Source: Methanobacteriota archaeon
Lineage (GTDB): Archaea > Thermoplasmatota > DTKX01 > GCA-020343715
Length of the DNA: 7,665 bases
Assembly: GCA_030597775.1 (NCBI GenBank)
Contig: JAUVRF010000075.1
Location: 1 to 7,665 of the forward strand
Direction: 5' to 3'
The position numbers and the translations under genes are program-made. The number at the start of each line of letters is the position of its first letter. The stretch's first letter is position 1. Positions 1-6,728 of this stretch are shown piece after piece. The notes below the pieces were generated by a model. It saw only the letters and a list, made by a program, of their open reading frames with translations, searched no databases and was not told the DNA's origin.

Positions 1-2010
1 CCCGGTCAACGAGACCGGCTTGTCGGAGGTGGTCGTGGACGGGGCGCCGTCCCCAGTGATTGCCGGCATCTCCACAGGCTTCAGGTCGGGTTCCTTGACG
101 GAACCGTCGGTCTTCTTGGGCTTCTTCCGGGTCAGGACCACGATCCCGAGGCCGAAGATAATCACGAGCAGAAGCGGTACCAACCATGGACGGATCCCCT
201 CCGGGACCCGCTCCATGGGAAGATACTGGTTCACGGGATCGAAGATGTCGAGGAACTGGTCCACCGGGGTCTTGTCACCATCATCCCCATCGCCGTCTCC
301 AGTGCCCTCGATCCTAATGGAGCCTCCAGAGCTGTCAGGGACGGTGTGTGTGTCCACGGGAACCTCGGTTCCGTAAAACTCCGGCATGAAGACCCGGACC
401 TCCATGTCGTGGGTCCCTTCTTCGGCAGAGAGCCACTGGAGGTATTGTGTCTTGTTGGCCATGGCCGGTACGGTGATGTTGACTGTGTCCACGACCACTC
501 CGTCGACCACCAGCTGGACCACAGCCTCTATTGGGAAATCGCCGTTGTTTGAGATGACGGAGTCGACGGTGACGGTATCGCCAGGTCTGATGTTGTCCGA
601 GTCGATGGGGAATACAGTTCCGATCTTCAGTGGGCTGGGCAGCATGACCAGGGCGTCGCCCTGCGGGTCCGTCACCTCAACTGTGAATGTAGTTCTGCCA
701 CTGGAGGAATTCTCGTGGGTGACGACAATCTCGAGGTCGTGGGCTCCCAGCGTCACATCAGGCCAGATGAACGTTATTGTATCTTCCGTGCCCGCATCCA
801 AGCGCATGGATTCCGTGGCAACCGATAGATCATCGACGACAAAATCAAACTCCAGGTCCAACGGCACCTCCCCCTCGTTCAGGAGATCCAGCTGGATCGG
901 TACCGTCTCGCATCCGATGAATAGGAATGGATCTAGCACGGGGGGTTCAACGAACAAGAAGGAGAGGTCCTGCTCCGGCAGTATCCACCGTGTGATGAGG
1001 GTCATCGAGTTTTCGACCAGGTCCTTTGCCGTGACCGTCACGCCATGCTCTCCGGGGACAATGTCGTCGTAGGGGATGGTAACCACGAAGAAGATGTCGT
1101 TTCCCGAGAGCATCGGGAACACCCAGTCCCCGCCATCCCAGTTCCACTTCACAGTGTCCCCGTTCAGGTGGAGGTCGGTGACCTCGACCCCTATCAGCAC
1201 GTCCCCGTTGAAAGCGATGGTGGTGCAAGCGTATTGGATGTCAGGGACGGTGTTGTCCACGATGATATCGAATGAGCCCATACCGATGTTTCCCGCCTCG
1301 TCCGCCGACAGCGTGGTTACCACGTGGGGCCCGTCGATCAGAAGTAACGTGTCGATCACGGCCTGAAAGGTGTCTGGCGCCATCTGGGTGAACAGCACCG
1401 GGGAGCCCGCGTCGATGGAGTAGGTCACAGACGCGGGGTCCAGTGATGCCTCCCCCTCGCTGATGATGGTTATGGTGATGATGAGCTCTCCGGAGACGAA
1501 CCCACCCGTGAAGGGGGTGGCCATACCGGGTCCGGTGTAATCGGTGCTGACGGAGACGGTCGAGTAGCTCCCATCCATGTCGAGGTCGACGAATACGGAC
1601 ACGGCATCGCCCTCGGCGATGTCGATGACGCCACCGGCCTCGCTGGTAGAGGAACCAGAGGAACCACCGTCGGAGGAGACGGTGAAGGTGCCCGTGTAGA
1701 TGCCATCGTTGGCAACGGCGTCGCCGTGGGTCCCGTCGTCGTACAGCGTCACGTTGATCACGTCGCCCGGATTTGTGGGGTCCGAGACCAGGGCCACGTT
1801 GGTCCCACCGGTGGTGTTGAGGTCCGTTGCGGTGATACCGATCACCGCCCCATCCCGGATGACCTTGGCATTGTCGGAGAAGTCCTCGTTCCAGAGATCA
1901 ACGACATCCAAGGCCGCATCCGCCTCGGGGGCCGACAACAGGAACATGGCGCCGAACACGATCACGAGTACGAAAGGCGCCCATCTTACGGGAAACGATG
2001 CAGTCCACAT
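1..2010 (-). CDS. Exported, membrane-anchored Ig-like/CARDB-like surface protein (C-terminus beyond window)
   Basis: I translated one uninterrupted frame of 670 residues from the ATG at 2010 down to base 1; no stop is reached, so the gene runs off the left edge. Residues about 1-32 form a Sec-type signal peptide: a short Arg-containing N-region, a hydrophobic core (FVLVIVFGAMFLL) and a small-residue cleavage region ending ADA. Residues about 36-160 carry an acidic DDGTHGDAVANDGIY motif (from D91), as in calcium-binding-like extracellular beta domains. Residues about 165-255 and 260-345 look like two Ig-like domains. Residues about 354-445 and 465-545 resemble CARDB-type beta sandwiches. An acidic Gly/Asp linker (about 571-582) leads to one transmembrane helix (about 609-627, starting WLVPLLLV), then RKKPKK and a Ser/Thr/Pro-rich cytoplasmic tail. 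There are several N-x-S/T sequons and only two cysteines (C262, C367). The protein is probably a type I surface or adhesion protein. No catalytic motif is visible and its ligand is unknown. Confidence 0.85.
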   Translation of the reverse strand, partial: MWTASFPVRWAPFVLVIVFGAMFLLSAPEADAALDVVDLWNEDFSDNAKVIRDGAVIGITATDLNTTGGTNVALVSDPTNPGDVINVTLYDDGTHGDAVANDGIYTGTFTVSSDGGSSGSSTSEAGGVIDIAEGDAVSVFVDLDMDGSYSTVSVSTDYTGPGMATPFTGGFVSGELIITITIISEGEASLDPASVTYSIDAGSPVLFTQMAPDTFQAVIDTLLLIDGPHVVTTLSADEAGNIGMGSFDIIVDNTVPDIQYACTTIAFNGDVLIGVEVTDLHLNGDTVKWNWDGGDWVFPMLSGNDIFFVVTIPYDDIVPGEHGVTVTAKDLVENSMTLITRWILPEQDLSFLFVEPPVLDPFLFIGCETVPIQLDLLNEGEVPLDLEFDFVVDDLSVATESMRLDAGTEDTITFIWPDVTLGAHDLEIVVTHENSSSGRTTFTVEVTDPQGDALVMLPSPLKIGTVFPIDSDNIRPGDTVTVDSVISNNGDFPIEAVVQLVVDGVVVDTVNITVPAMANKTQYLQWLSAEEGTHDMEVRVFMPEFYGTEVPVDTHTVPDSSGGSIRIEGTGDGDGDDGDKTPVDQFLDIFDPVNQYLPMERVPEGIRPWLVPLLLVIIFGLGIVVLTRKKPKKTDGSVKEPDLKPVEMPAITGDGAPSTTTSDKPVSLTG
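1648..1665 (-). repeat. Two tandem 9-bp units encoding a Gly-Ser-Ser loop
   Basis: On the plus strand the unit AGAGGAACC occurs twice back to back. Read in the surface-protein frame it encodes Gly-Ser-Ser twice (residues 116-121) inside a longer Gly/Ser/Thr-rich loop of the first extracellular beta domain. The repeat preserves the frame, so copy-number change would lengthen or shorten this loop without breaking the gene. Confidence 0.7.
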
Positions 2011-2040
2011 CCAGATCCACCCAGCCGACCGAGAGGGTGG

Positions 2041-2053
2041 TAGATAGAAAAAG
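2041..2053 (-). promoter_or_regulatory. Possible TATA-like promoter of the surface-protein gene
   Basis: On the minus strand the AT-rich stretch CTTTTTCTATCTA lies about 31-43 bp upstream of the ATG at 2010, in otherwise GC-rich sequence. The spacing is close to the TATA-to-start distance seen for the other genes here, suggesting a short-leader transcript. The same T-rich stretch could instead serve as the terminator of carB, so the assignment is tentative. Confidence 0.4.
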
Positions 2054-2090
2054 GTTTTGCGAGAATGCCGAGAGCTACCCAGACCTGGGT
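2048..2090 (-). terminator. Possible carB terminator: small inverted repeat followed by T tract
   Basis: Directly after the carB stop codon the minus strand reads ACCCAGGTCTGGGT (2090-2077), a 5-bp stem with a GGTC loop. A run of five T follows at 2052-2048, about 25 nt downstream. The stem is short and the T tract is not adjacent, so this is not a classical intrinsic terminator, but archaeal termination often needs only a T-rich tract. It would separate carAB from the surface-protein gene. Confidence 0.35.
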
Positions 2091-5000
2091 TCACTGGTAC
2101 TCGTCCCAGGCCAGCACGTGGAGGTCCTCCTCGGTGCGAGCCATGAACGCGGAGATGAAGGCCCGGGCCAGCTGGATGTTCGCTATCACCGGCACCGAGA
2201 ACCGGGCCGCCTCCCGGCGCACCGCCGCTGACGCATCGTCCGTGGTCCGCGCATACCCCGCGGGGATGGCCACCACCAGGTCGAAGGCGCCGGCCGCCAT
2301 CAGCGTCCCCACGTTGGGCTCCCCCTCCTGGTGGAGCTTGAGGACCTTCTCAAGGTCCAGGCCGTGCATCTTGTAGAACTCCCAGGTGTGCTCGGTGGCG
2401 AAAAGGGGAAGGTCCGTCGCAGCCAGGCCCTTCACCACGTCCAGGAGCTTGTACTTGTTCTCGTCGCCGGAGATGGTGATCAGAACCCCCTTCACGGGGA
2501 GCACGAAGTCCGTCGCCAGCAGCGCCTTGAGCAGCGCCGAGTCCAGGTCCCTCCCGAAGCAGCCCACCTCGCCCGTGGAGGCCATCTCGACCGAGGGCAC
2601 GGGATCGGTGCCCACCAGGCGCGAGTAGGAGAACTGGGGCGCCTTCACGGCCACGTAGTCCAGCTCGAGGGCCGAGGGGTGCACCGCGGGCACCTCCTCG
2701 CCCAGCATCACACGGGTGGCCAGGTCCACGAAGTCCACCTTCAGTGTCTTGCTGACGAAGGGCACGCTGCGAGACGCCCGGAGGTTGCACTCTATGACCA
2801 TGACACGGTTCTCACGGGCCAGGAACTGGAGGTTCATGGGACCCGACACCCGCAGGGCCCGGGCCACCTCCCGGGTGATCGTTCGGACACGACGGACCGT
2901 CTCCAGGTACGTCCGCTGGGGCGGCAGCACCATCGTCGCGTCCCCCGAGTGGACACCCGCGTTCTCCACGTGCTCCACCACCGCCCAGGCGAGAAGCCGC
3001 CCGTCCCGGGCGACGGCGTCGATCTCCACCTCCTTGGAGTTCTCGAAGTACTTGGACACCACCACCGGGTGGTCCTCGGCCACCTTGGCCGCCCTACGCA
3101 AACAGTAGTCCAGGTCGTCCTCGTTGAAGGCCACGGACATGGCCGCCCCGGACAGCACGTACGAGGGGCGCACGAGGACGGGATAGCCCACCTTCGTCGC
3201 GAAGGCGAATGCGCCCTCAACGGAAGAGGCCTCCACCCACGGGGGCTGGTCCACCCCCAGCCGGTCCAGCAGCGACGAGAACCTGTGCCGGTCCTCGGCC
3301 CGGTCCACGTCGTCGGGATGGGGGCCAAGGATGCGCATGGACGCACCGTGGCACCGGGAGGCCAGGTTGTTGGGGATCTGACCCCCGAAGGAGATCACCA
3401 CCCCGTCGGGGTTCTCCAGGTCGTGGATGTCCTGGACCCGCTCGAAGGACAGCTCCTCGAAGTACAGGCGGTCGCAGATATCGAAGTCCGTGGACACGGT
3501 CTCGGGGTTGTAGTTGACCATGATGGTCTCGTAGCCGCAGGCCCGGGCCGTCTGCACCGCCTTTACGCCGCACCAGTCGAACTCCACCGACGAACCGATG
3601 CGGTAGGCCCCGGAGCCCAGCACCATCACGGCCCGGCGCCGGGGGAAGACCACGTCGTGGCCGATGCCATCGTAGGTGAGGTACAGGTAGTTGGTGCGGG
3701 CGGGGCACTCCCCCGCCAGGGTGTCGATCTGCCGGACCACGGGCGTCACGCCCAGCCGAATTCGCAGCTCCCGGACCTCCGCCTCCATCTGGCCGGTGAG
3801 CTTCCCGATCTGGTGGTCGGAGAAGCCCAGCACCTTCGCCCTGCGCAGGCTCTCCGTGTCGAGAGCCGCACCCTCCCGGAGCCCCTGGGCGAACGTGGTC
3901 ACGGTGTGGATGCGCTCGAGGAACCACCTGTCGATGGCGGTGCCCTTCCAGAGCTCCTCCACCGTCGCGCCCTCCTCCAGGGCCTGGGCCACGTGGAGGA
4001 TGCGCTGGTCGGTGGGGGTGGCGCTCTCGGCCCGGGCATCGTTCTCCGTCGCCTGCCCGTCATTGGCCACCAGCCCGTGGATGCCCACCTGGAGCATCCG
4101 CAGCGCCTTCTGGAGGGCCTCCTCGAAGTTCCGGCCGATGGCCATCACCTCGCCCACGGACTTCATCTCGGTGCCTATCTTCTTAGAGACCTGGGGGAAC
4201 TTCTGAAGGTCCCACCGGGGTACCTTGACCACCACGTAGTCCAGGGCGGGCTCGAAGCAGGCCGACGTCCTCTGGGTCACCGCGTTGGGCAGGTCAGGCA
4301 GGTTGTAGCCCAGGGCCAGCTTGGTCGCGATGTATGCCAGGGGGTAGCCGGTGGCCTTGGCGGCCAGGGCCGAGCTCCTCGAGAGCCGGGCGTTCACCTC
4401 GATGACCCGGTACTCCGTCGAGTCGGGGTCCAGGGCGTACTGCACGTTGCACTCACCGATGATGCCCAGGTGGCGCACGATCTTGATGGAGGCTGTCCGG
4501 AGGCCGTGGTAGTCCTCGTCGGACAGCGTCTGGGAGGGAGCCACCACGATGCTCTCGCCGGTATGGATGCCCAGGGGGTCGATGTTCTCCATGTTGCACA
4601 CGGTGATGCAGTTGTCGGCAGAGTCCCGCACCACCTCGTACTCCACCTCCTTCCAGCCGCCCAGGTACTCCTCAATGAGCAACTGCCCGGAGGCGGCCAG
4701 CGCCCGGGTGGCGATCTCCCGCAGCTCCTTGTCGTCGTGGGCCACTCCGCTCCCCCGACCGCCCAGGGAGAAGGCGGCCCGGGCCATGATGGGATAGCCG
4801 ATGTCGGCGGCCGCCGCCAGCGCGTCCTTGACGGTGGTCACGGGGATGCTCGCGGGCACCGGGATGTCGATCTCGGCCAGCTTCTGGCAGAACAGCTCCC
4901 GGTCCTCGGTGTCCTCGATGCTCTTGATGGGCGTCCCCAGCACCTGGACGCCGTGCTCAGCCAGGATGCCTCCCTTGTCGAGGGCCAAGCCGCAGTTGAG

Positions 5001-5285
5001 CGCGGTCTGCCCCCCGAAGGACAGCAGGATGGCGTCGGGCTGTTCCCTGGCTATCACCCGGGCCACGAACCCGGGGGTCACGGGAAGGAAGTACACCCGG
5101 TCGGCCACACCCTCCGAGGTCTGGATGGTGGCGATGTTCGGGTTGATGAGCACGGTATGGATCTTCTCCTCCCGCAGCGCCTTGAGGGCCTGGGCACCGG
5201 AGTAGTCGAACTCCCCCGCCTGACCGATGCGCAGCGGCCCCGAGCCCAGGACCAGCACCTTTCCGGGGGAATGGTGGCGTGCCAT
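2091..5285 (-). CDS. carB: Carbamoyl-phosphate synthetase large subunit (CAD-like type)
   Basis: This 1064-residue protein is full length for CarB (usually about 1050-1080). It makes carbamoyl phosphate from bicarbonate, two ATP and ammonia channelled from CarA, feeding pyrimidine and arginine synthesis in the cytoplasm. The first synthetase half begins KVLVLGSGPLRIGQAGEFDY (residues 9-28). Its ATP-grasp domain shows a Gly-rich loop AFSLGGRGSG (about 170-180), MENIDPLGIHTGES (about 231-245) and EVNARLSRSSALAAKATGY (about 295-313). An oligomerisation region spans about 400-550. The second half starts at about 554 (MVLGSGAYRIGSSVEFDWC) and has RPSYVLSGAAM (about 706), HVENAGVHSGD (about 772) and ECNLRASRS (about 830). 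A methylglyoxal-synthase-like regulatory domain occupies about 931-1050. The two halves are fused, unlike the split carB of some methanogens. Motifs such as GSSVEFDWC and GGQIPNNLA match my recollection of eukaryotic CAD rather than bacterial CarB. It ends with TGA and has its own Shine-Dalgarno. Confidence 0.97.
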   Translation of the reverse strand: MARHHSPGKVLVLGSGPLRIGQAGEFDYSGAQALKALREEKIHTVLINPNIATIQTSEGVADRVYFLPVTPGFVARVIAREQPDAILLSFGGQTALNCGLALDKGGILAEHGVQVLGTPIKSIEDTEDRELFCQKLAEIDIPVPASIPVTTVKDALAAAADIGYPIMARAAFSLGGRGSGVAHDDKELREIATRALAASGQLLIEEYLGGWKEVEYEVVRDSADNCITVCNMENIDPLGIHTGESIVVAPSQTLSDEDYHGLRTASIKIVRHLGIIGECNVQYALDPDSTEYRVIEVNARLSRSSALAAKATGYPLAYIATKLALGYNLPDLPNAVTQRTSACFEPALDYVVVKVPRWDLQKFPQVSKKIGTEMKSVGEVMAIGRNFEEALQKALRMLQVGIHGLVANDGQATENDARAESATPTDQRILHVAQALEEGATVEELWKGTAIDRWFLERIHTVTTFAQGLREGAALDTESLRRAKVLGFSDHQIGKLTGQMEAEVRELRIRLGVTPVVRQIDTLAGECPARTNYLYLTYDGIGHDVVFPRRRAVMVLGSGAYRIGSSVEFDWCGVKAVQTARACGYETIMVNYNPETVSTDFDICDRLYFEELSFERVQDIHDLENPDGVVISFGGQIPNNLASRCHGASMRILGPHPDDVDRAEDRHRFSSLLDRLGVDQPPWVEASSVEGAFAFATKVGYPVLVRPSYVLSGAAMSVAFNEDDLDYCLRRAAKVAEDHPVVVSKYFENSKEVEIDAVARDGRLLAWAVVEHVENAGVHSGDATMVLPPQRTYLETVRRVRTITREVARALRVSGPMNLQFLARENRVMVIECNLRASRSVPFVSKTLKVDFVDLATRVMLGEEVPAVHPSALELDYVAVKAPQFSYSRLVGTDPVPSVEMASTGEVGCFGRDLDSALLKALLATDFVLPVKGVLITISGDENKYKLLDVVKGLAATDLPLFATEHTWEFYKMHGLDLEKVLKLHQEGEPNVGTLMAAGAFDLVVAIPAGYARTTDDASAAVRREAARFSVPVIANIQLARAFISAFMARTEEDLHVLAWDEYQ

Positions 5286-5286
5286 C

Positions 5287-6369
5287 TCAATCCCTCCCCC
5301 GGACCAGGTCCGCGAAGCGGTCGAACAGATGGTCGGTGTCCCTTGGCCCCGGCCGGGCCTCGGGATGGAACTGCACCGCCCAGGCCTTGCCGTCCTCCCG
5401 GCGGATGCCCTCGCAGCTTCCGTCGTTGGCGTTGGTGAACCACACGTCCCACTCGCCAGGAAGGCTGTCCACGTCCACCACGTAACCGTGGTTCTGGGAC
5501 GTGATGTAGCACCGGCCCGTCCCGACCTCCAGCGCGGGCTGGTTCTGGCTCCGGTGACCGTAGGTCAGCTTGTGGGTCGTACCCCCGGCGGCCAATCCCA
5601 TGAGCTGGTTCCCCAGGCAGATCCCCATCACCGGGATGTCCGACTCCAGGGCGGCCCTCATGCCCTCCACAGCCGCGGGGTACATCTCGGGGTCCCCGGG
5701 ACCGTTCCCGGCCACCAGGGCCGCGGGCTCCACATCCATGGGGTCCCGGTCGAAGGGCACCCTCACCACCTCGAAGCCCCGCTGGGCGATGGAGCGCAGG
5801 ATGGAGGTCTTGACCCCGGCGTCGATGACGGCAACACGGGGCCCCGCGCCCTCGTTGTACGTGCAAGGCTCCCCGGCGCAGACCTCGGAGCCAAGGTCCC
5901 GCTGGTTGGGGTCCTCGAAGTCCACCGTCCCGGTGCCATCCACCAGCCGCCCGGGCATCACGCCCCGGGCGCGGAGCCGCTTGGTGATGTGCCGGGTGTC
6001 GACCCCCGTCAAGCCGGGAACACCGCCCTCCCTCAGCCACTCGTCCAGCGACCGCACGGCGGAGTGGTGGGAGTAGTCCCGGGAAAGGGTGGCCACCACG
6101 AGGCCCGCCACCTGGATGCGGTCCGACTCGAAATTGGCAGGCAACCCCAGGTCATCCAACCCGTCGGCGGGCACACCGTAGTTGCCCACCAAGGGATACG
6201 TGAGCACCAGGATCTGCCCACGATAAGAGGGATCGGTCAGGCTCTCCACGTAGCCTACCATGCCGGTGTTGAAGACCACCTCGCCCGCCATCGGTGCGAA
6301 TGCACCAAAGGGTTCTCCGGAGAAGCTGGTCCCATCCTGAAGCTCAAGCCTTGCGCCGTGAGATTCCAT
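5287..6369 (-). CDS. carA: Carbamoyl-phosphate synthetase small (glutaminase) subunit (CAD-like type)
   Basis: This 360-residue protein hydrolyses glutamine and passes ammonia to CarB. Residues about 5-150 form the CarA-specific N-terminal domain, with FNTGMVGYVESLTDPSY and GVDTRHITKRLR. Residues about 175-355 are a class I glutamine amidotransferase domain. The catalytic triad is visible: Cys251 in GICLGNQ, and His335 and Glu337 in QFHPE. The Cys-to-His spacing of 84 residues equals that of E. coli CarA (C269/H353). The residue after CLG is Asn where E. coli CarA and human CAD have His; it is not a triad residue. The stretch around GTGRCYITSQNHGY and FTNANDGSCEGI resembles human CAD as I remember it. 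The start at 6369 lies about 30 bp from a TATA-like island and has no clear Shine-Dalgarno, so the message is probably leaderless. The stop TGA is one base from the carB ATG, indicating a tight operon. Confidence 0.96.
   Translation of the reverse strand: MESHGARLELQDGTSFSGEPFGAFAPMAGEVVFNTGMVGYVESLTDPSYRGQILVLTYPLVGNYGVPADGLDDLGLPANFESDRIQVAGLVVATLSRDYSHHSAVRSLDEWLREGGVPGLTGVDTRHITKRLRARGVMPGRLVDGTGTVDFEDPNQRDLGSEVCAGEPCTYNEGAGPRVAVIDAGVKTSILRSIAQRGFEVVRVPFDRDPMDVEPAALVAGNGPGDPEMYPAAVEGMRAALESDIPVMGICLGNQLMGLAAGGTTHKLTYGHRSQNQPALEVGTGRCYITSQNHGYVVDVDSLPGEWDVWFTNANDGSCEGIRREDGKAWAVQFHPEARPGPRDTDHLFDRFADLVRGRD
5292..5298 (-). promoter_or_regulatory. Shine-Dalgarno sequence of carB
   Basis: On the minus strand GGGAGGG lies six bases upstream of the carB ATG, inside the last codons of carA. 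It matches the usual archaeal anti-Shine-Dalgarno. It supports the start at 5285 and translation of carB as the second gene of a two-gene message. The first genes of transcripts in this window lack such a site. Confidence 0.75.
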
Positions 6370-6395
6370 CCGGGAGCAGGAGATGGAGTAGGGGG

Positions 6396-6403
6396 ATAAT
6401 ATA
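6396..6403. promoter_or_regulatory. Shared divergent TATA-like element between carA and the small membrane protein gene
   Basis: The 62-bp gap between the two divergent start codons (6369 and 6432) contains one AT island, ATAATATA, in otherwise GC-rich sequence. Its centre (about 6399.5) is 30 bp from the carA start and about 32 bp from the plus-strand start. Read either way it resembles an archaeal TATA box (GATAATATAC, or GTATATTATC on the minus strand), with a purine-rich flank on each side where a BRE would lie. At about 26 bp from TATA to transcription start, both messages would begin within a few bases of their ATG. Confidence 0.65.
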
Positions 6404-6431
6404 CTTGTCCTAGCACCGGCTCACGCTCCCC

Positions 6432-6635
6432 ATGGACCTAGATATGATCGGCTACGTCCTGTCGGCCATCGGGGGCGTCCTCATGCTCGTCGGGGTGCTC
6501 GTGCTGGCGAACACCGAGAAGGAGCGCACCGACATCACCGGGGAGGTGGCGGAGGCGGCAGGACCGGGCCTGTACCTCATCTACGCGGGCCTCGCCGCCA
6601 TCGGGGCGGGGATCGTGATGATGCTACTCGCCTAG
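6432..6635 (+). CDS. Small two-helix membrane protein, unknown function
   Basis: This 67-residue protein is mostly hydrophobic. Helix one covers about residues 5-26 (MIGYVLSAIGGVLMLVGVLV), a charged loop about 27-43 contains NTEKERTDITGEVAE, and helix two covers about 45-66. I recognise no family and see no cysteine, histidine or catalytic motif. Gly and Ala in both helices (AIGG, AAIGAG) suggest close helix packing, perhaps as an oligomer. The start at 6432 fits the divergent TATA-like island about 32 bp upstream; an in-frame ATG at 6444 is the alternative. The gene ends with TAG. It is divergent from carA and followed 93 bases later by a methyltransferase-like membrane protein with its own probable promoter, so a functional link to either neighbour is not shown. 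Confidence 0.75.
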   Translation: MDLDMIGYVLSAIGGVLMLVGVLVLANTEKERTDITGEVAEAAGPGLYLIYAGLAAIGAGIVMMLLA

Positions 6636-6699
6636 TCCTGCAACCCTTCCCCACCACTGCCCTTCTCGTTCACCCACCACCCACGGGCGGCCACAACAC

Positions 6700-6705
6700 T
6701 AATAT
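6700..6705 (+). promoter_or_regulatory. TATA-like box of the methyltransferase-like gene; decides its start
   Basis: TAATAT is the only AT-rich hexamer in the GC-rich gap after 6635. Its centre is about 26 bp upstream of the ATG at 6729, the distance expected for a leaderless archaeal transcript. It is only about 8 bp upstream of the in-frame ATG at 6711, which is too close for that ATG to be transcribed from this box. No Shine-Dalgarno precedes 6711. The site therefore favours 6729 as the start. Confidence 0.55.
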
Positions 6706-6728
6706 CGTACATGTGTCTCCCATCCACG

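Noticed and set aside
386..1072. A 228-codon plus-strand open frame opposite the surface-protein gene.
   Set aside because: It is Ser/Thr/Arg-rich without domain features, while the minus-strand frame is continuous for 670 codons with a signal peptide, Ig-like domains and a membrane anchor.
2331..5438. A 1035-codon open frame on the plus strand covering almost all of carB in antisense.
   Set aside because: The product is rich in His, Gly, Arg, Val and Leu in a low-complexity pattern with no recognisable domain, as expected when GC-rich codons of a real gene are read on the other strand. The minus strand encodes a clear full-length CarB.
5611..5625. GICLGNQ in CarA instead of GICLGHQ, considered as loss of glutaminase activity.
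   Set aside because: The changed residue is not part of the Cys-His-Glu triad, which is intact (Cys251, His335, Glu337), so activity loss is not indicated.
5227..6399. A 390-codon plus-strand open frame antisense to carA.
   Set aside because: It mirrors the carA codons, shows no domain and would overlap the carB start and the carA promoter. carA has an intact catalytic triad on the minus strand.
6641..6690. A pyrimidine-rich stretch after the small membrane protein gene, considered as a terminator or small RNA.
   Set aside because: It has no convincing hairpin and no T run, so nothing specific can be supported.
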